A DNA stretch of 64,000 bases from Acrocarpospora corrugata (lineage in GTDB: Bacteria; Actinomycetota; Actinomycetes; Streptosporangiales; Streptosporangiaceae). Below the pieces are notes generated by a model. The model worked only from the letters and a program-made list of their open reading frames with translations. It was not told where the DNA came from and did not search any database. Location: assembly GCF_009687845.1 (NCBI RefSeq), contig NZ_BLAD01000038.1, positions 188,508-252,507 of the forward strand, in the 5' to 3' direction. Below, piece by piece: positions 17,266 to 25,032 of this stretch. The position numbers were made by a program, and so were the translations under genes. Within the stretch, counting starts at the first letter, position 1. Each line of letters opens with the position of its first letter.

Positions 17266-17991
17266 GTGATCGGTACGACCGGGCGCGACCCGGAGGTGTG
17301 TTCGGTGACCGTGGATCTGGTGATATTCACGGTGCGCGACGGCGAGTTGAACATTCTGCTGATAGAGCGGGGGAACGAGCCGTTCCGGGGCGCGTCGGCG
17401 CTGCCCGGCGGTTATGTCCGGCCGGGGGAGACGCTGGATCAGACCGCGCTGCGGGAACTGCGCGAGGAGACCTCGCTGGACGGGCGGGAGCTGCACCTGG
17501 AGCAGGTGCGCGCCTACAGCGACCCGGACCGGGACCCGCGCGGACGGGTGATAACTGTCGCCTACCTGGCGCTCGGTCCTGACCTGCCCAGGCCGGTGGC
17601 GGGGACCGACGCGCGGCAGGCGGCCTGGACGCCGGTCGCGGAGGTGCTGGAGGGTCGGATGATCCTCGCCTTCGACCACCGGACGATCCTGCGGGACGCG
17701 CTGGAACGCGCCAGAACCCAGCTGGAGCACACCACTGTCGCCGCCAGGTTCTGCCCGGAACCGTTCACGGTCGGGGAGTTGCGGCGGATTTACGAGGTGG
17801 TGTGGGGGTTCAAGCTGGACCCGAGCAACTTCCGCAGGAAGATGACACGCGCGGAGGCATTCCTGGAACCGACCGGTGAACAGCGCTTTCCCGAGGTCGG
17901 CCGGCCGGCCGCGCTGTACCGGCGGGGCAGCGCCCGCTTCCTGATCCCGCCGCTGCTGCGGACCGGCGCGTCGCGCGATGAGGTCGTCTGA
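17266..17991 (+). CDS. NrtR-type Nudix transcriptional regulator
   Basis: A 241-residue protein with an N-terminal Nudix domain (about residues 8-145) and a C-terminal winged-helix region (about 150-235, EPFTVGELRRIYEVVWG...NFRRKMTRAE). This is the NrtR architecture; NrtR represses NAD synthesis or recycling genes and senses ADP-ribose. The Nudix box GGYVRPGETLDQTALRELRE continues EETSL; REL-x-EE is intact, but the Gly after EE is Ser, so catalysis may be weak, as in other NrtR regulators. The leaderless GTG start lies at the edge of the promoter and inverted repeat. Other Nudix regulators of sugar catabolism (AraR-like) share this fold, so the NAD assignment is likely but not certain. Confidence 0.85.
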   Translation: MIGTTGRDPEVCSVTVDLVIFTVRDGELNILLIERGNEPFRGASALPGGYVRPGETLDQTALRELREETSLDGRELHLEQVRAYSDPDRDPRGRVITVAYLALGPDLPRPVAGTDARQAAWTPVAEVLEGRMILAFDHRTILRDALERARTQLEHTTVAARFCPEPFTVGELRRIYEVVWGFKLDPSNFRRKMTRAEAFLEPTGEQRFPEVGRPAALYRRGSARFLIPPLLRTGASRDEVV

Positions 17992-18099
17992 CCCGTTCAC
18001 ACTGGGTGACGACGTATTCGGGTTCGGTGACGCCTTGTGTTACGTTGACGCTGCATGCGCTCCCCCTGGTCGTTTTATGTTCGAGCGGGGGGAACTGCG

Positions 18100-20367
18100 A
18101 TGGCGCGGGTTGGCGCTGCGGGCGGGCTGGCACTGTGCGGAGCGGTCGGCGGGCTGCTGGCCGCCGCCGTGGTCGTGCCGATGGTGGTGGGGGCCGGTGT
18201 GGTCGGCAACGCCACGGCCGAGACGTTCACCGATCTGCCGCCGCCGCCCCGGGAGGATCCGCTGCCGGAACTCACCCGGATCCTGGACAAGAACGGCGCC
18301 CAGATCGCCCAGTTCTACTACCAGAACCGGCAGTCCGTCCCGATCGGGCAGGTGTCCCGGCCGATGCGCAACGCCATCGTCGCCATCGAGGACTCCCGCT
18401 TCTACGAGCACGCCGGCATGGACGTCAAGGGCACCCTGCGCGCCCTGGTGGCCAACGCGCAGGCGGGCGGGATCAAGCAGGGCGGCAGCTCGCTGACCCA
18501 GCAGCTGGTCAAGAACATCCTGGTCAACCGGGCCGAGTCGGAGCGGGACCGGGATTCGGCCCGGGTGCAGAGCATCCGCCGCAAACTGGCCGAGCTGCGC
18601 TACGCGCTGTCCATGGAGGAGCACTACACCAAGGACGAGATCCTGGAGCGGTACCTGAACATCGCCTACTTCGGGGCGGGCGCGTTCGGGGTGCAGGCCG
18701 CGGCGCAGCGGTTCTTCGGGGTGGACGCGGCCCAGCTGAGCCTGGTGCAGGGGGCCACCCTGGCGGGGGCGGTTCGCACGCCGTACGGGACCGATCCCTC
18801 GCTCGGGACCGAGCAGCGGGACCGGCTGCTGGAGCGGCGGAACCTGGTGCTGGACCGGATGGCGCAGCTGCGCATGGTGACGGCCGCGGCGGCCGCGCAG
18901 GCCAAGGCGGCGCCGCTCGGCCTGCGCATGCAGGCCGAGGAGGGCGGCTGCGCGGCCAGCGCCTTCCCGTTCTTCTGCGCGTACGTCCAGGCGGAGGTGC
19001 TGACCAGCCCCGCCTTCGGCTACAGCCAGGCGGACCGGGAGCGGCGGCTGCAGCGCGGCGGCCTGACCCTGCGCACCAGCCTCGACCCGATCGCCCAGCG
19101 CGCCGCCGAGCAGGCCATCTCGTCCCGGGTCTCGCCCAAGGACACCGAGGTGGCCGCCGAGGCGATGATCGTGCCGGGCACCGGCGAGGTCCGCGCCCTG
19201 GCCGCCAGCAAGAAGTACGGCCGCAACCCCGAGCGCGCCACCAGCATCAACCTGCCCGCCGACCGGGCGCACGGCGGCGGCATGGGCTTCCAGGCCGGCT
19301 CCACCTTCAAGATCTTCACCCTGGCCACCGCGCTGGCCAAGGGCTGGCGCTTCGGCCAGGGCTTCAACACCCCGGGCGCGTACGTCCCCTCCCACGGGTT
19401 CACCAACTGCGCCGGCGAGAAGGTCAACGCCCCCAGCGCGACGATCTACAACGCGAGCGGCGAGGGCAAGGGCGGCCCGTACAGCCTGGAGCTGGGCACC
19501 TGGAAGTCGTCCAACATCTTCTACATGATGCTGGAGCGGGACGTCGGCCTGTGCGAGGTGGTGAAGACCGCGGAGGCGGTGGGCGTGCGGCGGGCCGACG
19601 GCGGGGCGCTGGCCGAGGTGCCCACCTTCACCCTCGGCGTCAACGAGATGGACCCGCTGACGGTGGCCGCCGCGTACGCCACCTTCGGCGCGCGCGGCCG
19701 GTACTGCCAGCCGATCTCGATCATCGAGATCATCGAGCGGGACGGCCGCAAGGTGAAGGTGCCGCCGAGCTGCTCGCAGGCGGTCGAGGAGCCGGTGGCC
19801 GACGCGGTCAACCGGGTGCTGTCGGGGGTGTTCACCCAGGGCACCATGCAGGGCCAGTCGATCGGGCGGCCCGCCGCCGGGAAGACCGGCACCAACAACA
19901 GCTACACCTCGGCCTGGTTCGCCGGGTACACCCCGGATCTGGCGGCGGCGGTGAGCGTCGGCGACATCCGGGGGTCCTACAAGTACCCGCTGACCGGGGT
20001 GGAGATCGGCGGCTCCTACTACGGGTCGGTGCAGGGTGCGTCGCTGCCGGGGCCGATCTGGGTGGACTCGATGCAGTCGGCGCTGCGCGAGACGTCGGCG
20101 ACCTCGTTCGTGGCGCCGGACATGTCGCGGTTCGGCGGCGGTTTCACGCCGGGGCTGCGGGAGCTGGAGCGGGACCGGGAGCGGCAGGACCGCAGGCGCG
20201 ACCGGCGGGACCGGCGCGAGCGCCGCGACCGGGACCGGGAATACGACGACCACGGCGACTATGGGGACCACGGCGACTATGGGGACTACGGCGACTACGA
20301 CGACCGCGGCGACTACGGGGGCGACGACCGGGGCGACCGCGACGAAGGCGGGTTCCCCGACTGGTGA
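18100..20367 (+). CDS. Class A penicillin-binding protein (bifunctional PBP1-type)
   Basis: Polymerises glycan strands and cross-links peptidoglycan at the outer membrane face. After an N-terminal membrane helix (about residues 5-35) comes the GT51 transglycosylase domain with catalytic Glu97 in AIEDSRFYEHAG and GGSSLTQQLVKN. The transpeptidase domain has GSTFK (Ser401, Lys404), SSNIF and KTGT (595-598). The last 75 residues are low-complexity: an Arg/Asp-rich run (RRDRRDRRERRDRD), then DYGDHGDYGDYGDY repeats. ATG 18100 with GGGGGA upstream is preferred over ATG 18055. The 15 codons between them use TTT, TAT, GTT, CGA and ACT, unlike the gene, so they look like leader. TACGTT at 18041-18046 may be the -10 box. 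Confidence 0.94.
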   Translation: MARVGAAGGLALCGAVGGLLAAAVVVPMVVGAGVVGNATAETFTDLPPPPREDPLPELTRILDKNGAQIAQFYYQNRQSVPIGQVSRPMRNAIVAIEDSRFYEHAGMDVKGTLRALVANAQAGGIKQGGSSLTQQLVKNILVNRAESERDRDSARVQSIRRKLAELRYALSMEEHYTKDEILERYLNIAYFGAGAFGVQAAAQRFFGVDAAQLSLVQGATLAGAVRTPYGTDPSLGTEQRDRLLERRNLVLDRMAQLRMVTAAAAAQAKAAPLGLRMQAEEGGCAASAFPFFCAYVQAEVLTSPAFGYSQADRERRLQRGGLTLRTSLDPIAQRAAEQAISSRVSPKDTEVAAEAMIVPGTGEVRALAASKKYGRNPERATSINLPADRAHGGGMGFQAGSTFKIFTLATALAKGWRFGQGFNTPGAYVPSHGFTNCAGEKVNAPSATIYNASGEGKGGPYSLELGTWKSSNIFYMMLERDVGLCEVVKTAEAVGVRRADGGALAEVPTFTLGVNEMDPLTVAAAYATFGARGRYCQPISIIEIIERDGRKVKVPPSCSQAVEEPVADAVNRVLSGVFTQGTMQGQSIGRPAAGKTGTNNSYTSAWFAGYTPDLAAAVSVGDIRGSYKYPLTGVEIGGSYYGSVQGASLPGPIWVDSMQSALRETSATSFVAPDMSRFGGGFTPGLRELERDRERQDRRRDRRDRRERRDRDREYDDHGDYGDHGDYGDYGDYDDRGDYGGDDRGDRDEGGFPDW

Positions 20368-20376
20368 CGTCCGGCG

Positions 20377-20406
20377 GGTCCGGCCGCTTCGGCAAGCGGC
20401 CGGACC
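20377..20406. terminator. Bidirectional terminator between PBP and murA genes
   Basis: A perfect 13-bp stem GGTCCGGCCGCTT / AAGCGGCCGGACC closes on a four-base loop CGGC. It lies ten bases after the PBP stop and eight bases before the end of the convergent murA gene. No long T run is visible on either side, which is common in high-GC actinobacteria. Confidence 0.8.
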
Positions 20407-20414
20407 TCGGTGGA

Positions 20415-21716
20415 TCAGCCCCGGCGGATCTTCAGGCCGAGTGAGGTGAACTGCTCGAACGGGCGGTGGTAGCCGCGCTCGATGTGGTTGACGCCGCGCA
20501 GCGTCGAGGTCCCGTCGGCGACGGCGGCGGCCAGCACCGCCGAGAACCCGGCCCTGATGTCCGGCAGCGTGACGTCCGCGCCGCGCAGCTTGGACACCCC
20601 GCGCACCACCGCGGAGTGCTTGGCGTTGGTGTCGTGGTAGCGGCAGGCGGGCCCGCCCAGGCACTGCGCGAACACCTCGATCTCGCAGCCCATCTTCTGC
20701 AGCGCCGGCACGTACACCAGCCGGTTCTCGAAGACCGTCTCGTGCAGCACCGACATGCCCTCGGCCCGGGTGAACAGCACCATCAGCGGCGTCTGCCAGT
20801 CCGTCATGAAGCCGGGGTGGGTGTCGGTCTGCACGGCGGCCGCGCGCAGCCCGTCCGGGGCGGAGGCGGTCAGCCAGTCGTCGGTGATGTCGAACTGCGC
20901 CCCCATCCGGGCCAGCGTGGTGATCGCGGTCACCAGCCGGTCCTGCGGGCAGCCGTGCACCCGCACCTCGCCCCCGGTGACCAGACCGGCCACCAGGTAG
21001 GAGAACGCCTCGATCCGGTCGCCGGCCAGCCAGGTGGAGGCTCCCCGGAGCCGGTCCACGCCCTCGATCACGATCCGCCGGTCCGGGCTGAGCTCGATCA
21101 TCGCGCCCATCCGCTGCAGGAACAGCGCGAGCTCGACCACCTCGGGCTCCATCGCGGCGCCCTTGATGACCGTCTTGCCCTCGGCCAGCACGGCCGTCAT
21201 CAGGATCGTCTCGGTCGCGCCGACACTCGGGTACGGCAGCGTGATCCGGGTGCCGTGCAGCCGGGTCGCCTTCGCGGTGATGCCGTTCTCGTCCTCGATG
21301 ATCTCCGCGCCCATCGAGCGCAGCGCTTCCAGGTGGAAGTTGACCGGCCGCCGCCCGATCGGGTCGCCGCCCACCATCGGGACGAACGCCTCGCCCGCCA
21401 GGTGCAGCAGCGGGCCCAGCATCAGGATCGGGATGCGGTTCAGCCCCGTGTACTTCTCCGGCACCCGGGGACGGATCTCCGGGCCCTGCTCGATGGTGAT
21501 CTCCCCGTCGGAGATCTCCACGTGGATGCCGAGGGCTTCCAGCATGGCGGCCGTGAGGCCGACCTCGCCGACCTCGGGGGCGTTGTGCAGCGTGCTCGGG
21601 CCGGTGCCCAGCATCGCCGCGACCATATGCTTGGAAACCGCGTTCTTGGACCCTCGGACCTCGACGTCCCCCCGTAGCGGTCCGGAAGGTTCGATATGCC
21701 ACGCCTCTTCGTTCAC
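20415..21716 (-). CDS. murA: UDP-GlcNAc enolpyruvyl transferase (MurA type) with Asp at the fosfomycin site
   Basis: A 433-residue EPSP-synthase-fold enzyme. MurA transfers enolpyruvate from PEP to UDP-GlcNAc, the first committed step of peptidoglycan synthesis. Visible family marks are RGSKNAVSKHM (residues 21-31, with Lys/Asn of the MurA KN motif), GGDPIGRRPVNFHLEAL at 116-132, and DIRAGFSAVLAAAVADG near the end. The residue matching the E. coli catalytic Cys115 is Asp118. Cys-to-Asp is known in mycobacterial MurA and gives fosfomycin insensitivity. The usual RAGAAL near the C-terminus is RAGFSAV here and AACL-type spacing differs, so this could be a second, specialised paralogue. ATG 21716. 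It faces the PBP gene across a terminator. Confidence 0.85.
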   Translation of the reverse strand: MNEEAWHIEPSGPLRGDVEVRGSKNAVSKHMVAAMLGTGPSTLHNAPEVGEVGLTAAMLEALGIHVEISDGEITIEQGPEIRPRVPEKYTGLNRIPILMLGPLLHLAGEAFVPMVGGDPIGRRPVNFHLEALRSMGAEIIEDENGITAKATRLHGTRITLPYPSVGATETILMTAVLAEGKTVIKGAAMEPEVVELALFLQRMGAMIELSPDRRIVIEGVDRLRGASTWLAGDRIEAFSYLVAGLVTGGEVRVHGCPQDRLVTAITTLARMGAQFDITDDWLTASAPDGLRAAAVQTDTHPGFMTDWQTPLMVLFTRAEGMSVLHETVFENRLVYVPALQKMGCEIEVFAQCLGGPACRYHDTNAKHSAVVRGVSKLRGADVTLPDIRAGFSAVLAAAVADGTSTLRGVNHIERGYHRPFEQFTSLGLKIRRG

Positions 21717-21803
21717 GGAGCAATGCTAACGGCGGGGGGCCGGGCCGGGGCAGCACAGCTCGCGACGCGTCGCATTCCCGGCGGGCTCTGTACCATCGGG
21801 ACG

Positions 21804-22283
21804 GTGCGGCAGCTCAAGTACTTCGCGGGAACGGTCCTGGTGCTGGCGGTTCTGGGGGTCGCGGCGGGTTTCGCGTGGTCCGCGCTCGCCCCGCGCACCC
21901 GGTATGTGCGGGTCGAGGCGGACTGGCTGGTCGCCGATCCGAACACGCAGACGCTGATCGCCGCCGACGGCTGGTTCGCGCTCGTCTGCGGCGCGTTCGG
22001 GCTGGTCTGCGGGCTGGTCGCGTACCGGTTCGCGGGGGAGCGGGCGATCGCCTCGGTCGCCGGGCTGGCCGCCGGCGGGATCGTGGCCGGCCTGGTGGCC
22101 TACCAGATCGGCTCGTCCATGGGCGGCGAGATCGTGCAGGCCGCCACGGCGGGCCAGCTGGACAGCCAGGACCGGCTCGGGCTGACCGCGTTCGGGGTGC
22201 TGATGTTCTGGCCGGTGCTGGCGGCGGGCGCGTTCTGGGCGCTGGAGTTCGCGATCACGTACCGGGAACGCCGGGCGGAGTGA
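21804..22283 (+). CDS. DUF2567-like membrane protein
   Basis: A 159-residue protein with four hydrophobic segments (about residues 5-27, 52-70, 78-98, 128-150) and an outside loop RTRYVRVEADWLVADPNTQTLIAADGW after the first. That loop and layout match the actinobacterial DUF2567 family, of unknown function. GTG 21804 is chosen because TACCAT (21791-21796) seven bases upstream looks like a -10 box, implying a leaderless transcript, and the longer frame upstream runs back into the murA start region. Its last 29 bases overlap the end of the convergent amidase gene. Confidence 0.75.
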   Translation: MRQLKYFAGTVLVLAVLGVAAGFAWSALAPRTRYVRVEADWLVADPNTQTLIAADGWFALVCGAFGLVCGLVAYRFAGERAIASVAGLAAGGIVAGLVAYQIGSSMGGEIVQAATAGQLDSQDRLGLTAFGVLMFWPVLAAGAFWALEFAITYRERRAE

Positions 22284-23646
22284 TCCGGCCGTGCCCGGTG
22301 GCCCGCTCGAAGGCGTGGCCCAGCTGGAGCACGTCCAGGTCGGCCCACGGGCGGCCGATGATCTGCACGCCGACCGGGAGGCCGCCTTCGGTGAACCCGC
22401 AGGGCACCGAGAGGGCGGGGCCGCCGAGCACGCTGATCCAGTAGCAGGAGCGCATCCAGGCCAGATAGTCCGGCATCGGCCGGCCGTTGATCTCCGTCAC
22501 GTACGGATCCTCGACCGGGAACGGCGGGACCTGGCTGACCGGGGCCACCAGGAAGTCGAACCGGTCGAAGAAGGCGTTCATCCGGTGGTAGAGGGCGGAG
22601 CGCAGGCGTTCTGCCCTGGCCAGCTCGTTGCCGGTGACCTCGCGGCCCTGCTCGACGTTCCACGCCACGTTCGGCCCGACCCCGGCCAGGTCGCCGAAGT
22701 TGAGCGCGTAGTACCAGGAGCGGTAGGTCCGGAACGTCTCCTCGGCGCCGTCCAGGTCCGGGTCGGCGGTCTCGACGGTCGCGCCCAGCCCGGTCAGCAC
22801 CTGGACGGCGCTGGCCGTCACCTTGGCCGTCTCGGTGTCGACGAGCAGGCCGCCCAGGTCGGGGCTGAACGCGATCCTGGTCCCGGTGAAGTCGCGGTCG
22901 AGCGGCGCGGCGAACACCTCGCCGCCCTCCCGGATCGCCAGCGGGGAGACCGGGTCGAAGCCCGCGATGGCGGACATGAACAGGGCCACGTCGGCGACCG
23001 TGCGGGCCATCGGCCCGGAGACGCCCAGCGTGTACCAGGCCGCCGTGGCCGACCGGAACGGCACCCGGCCGGGGGTCGGGCGCAGGCCGACGATGTTGCA
23101 GAAGGAGGCCGGGTTCCGCAGCGAGCCGCCCATGTCGGAGCCGTCGGCCAGGGCCACCATCCCGGTGGCCAGCGCGGCGGCCGCGCCCCCGCTGCTGCCC
23201 CCGGCGGACTTGCTCAGATCGTAGGGATTGCGGGTGGCGCCGAAGACCTCGTTGACGGTATGCGAGCCGGTGCCGAACTCGGGCGTGTTGGTCTTGCCCA
23301 GCATCACCCCGCCGGCCTCCCTGACCCGCGTCACCAGCAGGTCGTCGGCGGTGGGCACGTGGTGGGCGAACAGGCGCGAGCCGTACGTGGTCCGGACCCC
23401 CGCCGTGTCCACCAGGTCCTTGTGCCCGACCGGAAGCCCGTGCAGCGGGCCACGCCACGGCCCCGCGTCGAGTTCGGCGGCCCGCGCCAGGGCCTGGTCG
23501 GCGACCAGGGTGACGATCGCGTTGACCGCCGGGTTCACCGCCTCGATCCGCCGCAGGTGCGCCTCGGTCACCTCGACCGCGCTCACGCTCCGCTCCCGCA
23601 GCAGCCCGGACAACTCCACGGCCGAGGCCTCGTGCAACGTGCTCAT
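22255..23646 (-). CDS. Amidase-signature family hydrolase
   Basis: A 463-residue amidase (AS family) hydrolysing carboxamides. The Ser-cisSer-Lys triad is complete: Lys76 in PVGHKDLVDTAG, the glycine-serine stretch AGGSSGGAAAAL (Ser151/152), and the nucleophile Ser175 in GSDMGGSLRNPASF. Substrate is not predictable. It is not the GatA subunit of the tRNA amidotransferase as far as context shows (no gatB or gatC nearby). ATG 23646; the C-terminal 29 bases overlap the DUF2567-like gene on the other strand. It is divergent from the SEC-C gene with 47 bases between starts. Confidence 0.92.
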   Translation of the reverse strand: MSTLHEASAVELSGLLRERSVSAVEVTEAHLRRIEAVNPAVNAIVTLVADQALARAAELDAGPWRGPLHGLPVGHKDLVDTAGVRTTYGSRLFAHHVPTADDLLVTRVREAGGVMLGKTNTPEFGTGSHTVNEVFGATRNPYDLSKSAGGSSGGAAAALATGMVALADGSDMGGSLRNPASFCNIVGLRPTPGRVPFRSATAAWYTLGVSGPMARTVADVALFMSAIAGFDPVSPLAIREGGEVFAAPLDRDFTGTRIAFSPDLGGLLVDTETAKVTASAVQVLTGLGATVETADPDLDGAEETFRTYRSWYYALNFGDLAGVGPNVAWNVEQGREVTGNELARAERLRSALYHRMNAFFDRFDFLVAPVSQVPPFPVEDPYVTEINGRPMPDYLAWMRSCYWISVLGGPALSVPCGFTEGGLPVGVQIIGRPWADLDVLQLGHAFERATGHGRITPPGVPGT

Positions 23647-23693
23647 CCGCCCATCCTGCCAGGGGCCGGGGACGGCGGGGGTAGGGTGCTGGG

Positions 23694-24539
23694 GTGCTTC
23701 CCGATCACCTCTTCCAGCCGCTCGACCTGGACCGGGCCCTCGACCGGGCCTACGACCGGGGGGAGGAGCGGGCCGCCTGGGAACTTCTGGCCGGCGCGCT
23801 GCTGGACCCCAGGGCGCGCGGCGACGTGAGCCTGCGCGCCTACGTCGAGGTGCTGGTGGACGAGTACACCCTGGACGGCTGGGAGCGCGACACCCTCGGC
23901 GTGCTGGGCGACCTCGCCGACGCCGAACCCGGCCTGCGCGGCGCGCTACGGCTGCCGATGGCCGAACTCCACGCCCAGGTGGGCGAGGACGAGACGGCGC
24001 TGCGGCTGCTCAGGTCCCGGCAGCGGGAGCTGGCCGGGCTGCCGACGGGGGAGCGGGACGAGGAGTTCTATCCGGCGGCGGCCATGGTGGCGGGCACCGC
24101 GGATCCTGGCTTCGCGAAGGCGCTGCTGGACGAGGGACTGACCCTGGCGATGGATCTCGGCCGCCCCGAGGCGACCGTGCGCTACCTGAGCCTGCTGCGC
24201 AACCGGTTCGGCGGTCCGCAGGACCCGGAGGTCACGGCGTATCTGGCCGGCGCGCCCGAGCCTAAGGAGCCGGAGCGGCCCCGCACGGTCCAGCCGGAGG
24301 TGGCGCGCAAGCCGACCGTGCGGCTGCCCTACCCGCCCGGGGCCGATCTCAAGGCCCTGGAGAAGGGGTTCAGGGAGGCCGACCTGGAGGCGCGGGTGGC
24401 CGTGGTCAGGATCACCTCGGGCGGCTCGGTCGAGCAGGCCGACCCCGGCGACGACATCGCCTGGCCGCCCGGCCGCAACGACCCCTGCTGGTGCGGCGCG
24501 GAGCGCAAGTACAAGAAGTGCTGCGGGTCGCCGGTCTAG
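23694..24539 (+). CDS. SEC-C motif protein with helical repeat body
   Basis: A 281-residue protein. The C-terminus carries a SEC-C zinc motif, PGRNDPCWCGAERKYKKCC, matching the SecA tail consensus CxCxnCH/C. The rest is alpha-helical and TPR-like (residues about 10-190, with alternating AALRLL and ELAGL type helices), followed by a Pro-rich linker and a small conserved domain before the zinc motif. SEC-C modules can bind zinc, SecB or ribosomes in known proteins; here the partner is unknown. GTG 23694. Its stop shares a CTAG palindrome (24536-24539) with the stop of the convergent ybaK-type gene. Confidence 0.8.
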   Translation: MLPDHLFQPLDLDRALDRAYDRGEERAAWELLAGALLDPRARGDVSLRAYVEVLVDEYTLDGWERDTLGVLGDLADAEPGLRGALRLPMAELHAQVGEDETALRLLRSRQRELAGLPTGERDEEFYPAAAMVAGTADPGFAKALLDEGLTLAMDLGRPEATVRYLSLLRNRFGGPQDPEVTAYLAGAPEPKEPERPRTVQPEVARKPTVRLPYPPGADLKALEKGFREADLEARVAVVRITSGGSVEQADPGDDIAWPPGRNDPCWCGAERKYKKCCGSPV

Positions 24540-25027
24540 CCGCGTGAGATGGGCGCGGTGACCGCCTGGGTGAGCCGCACCAGGTTGCCGGGCGCGGTCT
24601 CGATCTGCAGGCCGCGCCGCCCCGCCGAGAAGTAGATCGTGTCGAAGCCCAGCGCCGACTCGTCCACCACCGTGGGCAGCCGCTTGCGCTGGCCGAGCGG
24701 GCTGATCCCGCCGACCACGTAGCCGGTCACCCGCTCCACCTTGGCGGCCTCCGCCATCGCGGCCTTCTTGCCGTTGAGCGCCGCCGCGAACGCCTTCAGG
24801 TCCAGCTTGCCGGCCACCGGCACGACCGCCACGGCCAGCCCGGCCTCGGTCTCGGCCACCAGCGTCTTGAAGATCCGGTCCGCCGGCACGCCCAGCGCGG
24901 TCGCGGCCTCGTCCCCGTACGCCTCCGCGCCGGGGTCGTGATCGTAGGGGTGCAGGGTGAACTCGGCCTTCGCCTGTGCCAGGGCCACCGTCGCCGGGGT
25001 GCCCTGCCCGCCTTTCTTCTTCGCCAC
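24536..25027 (-). CDS. ybaK: YbaK/EbsC-type Cys-tRNA(Pro) deacylase
   Basis: A 163-residue single-domain protein of the YbaK/ProX editing family, which hydrolyses Cys-tRNA(Pro) or related mischarged tRNAs. It starts MAKKKGGQGTPATVALAQAKAEF. The family core is visible in IFKTLVAE, LAVAVVPVAGKLDLK and VERVTGYVVGGISPLGQRKRLPTVVDESAL, where the Gly-rich G-G-I-S-P motif and the Lys at IFKTL are the substrate-pocket marks. GTG 25027 is the only sensible start; the reading frame upstream is a shadow of the CHAT gene. It lies five bases downstream of the CHAT gene on the same strand, but their functions look unrelated. Confidence 0.88.
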   Translation of the reverse strand: MAKKKGGQGTPATVALAQAKAEFTLHPYDHDPGAEAYGDEAATALGVPADRIFKTLVAETEAGLAVAVVPVAGKLDLKAFAAALNGKKAAMAEAAKVERVTGYVVGGISPLGQRKRLPTVVDESALGFDTIYFSAGRRGLQIETAPGNLVRLTQAVTAPISRG

Positions 25028-25032
25028 GGAGT

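Noticed and set aside
18040..21756. A 1200-residue minus-strand frame across the PBP and murA genes
   Set aside because: Runs opposite two genes with full catalytic motifs; composition typical of shadow frames.
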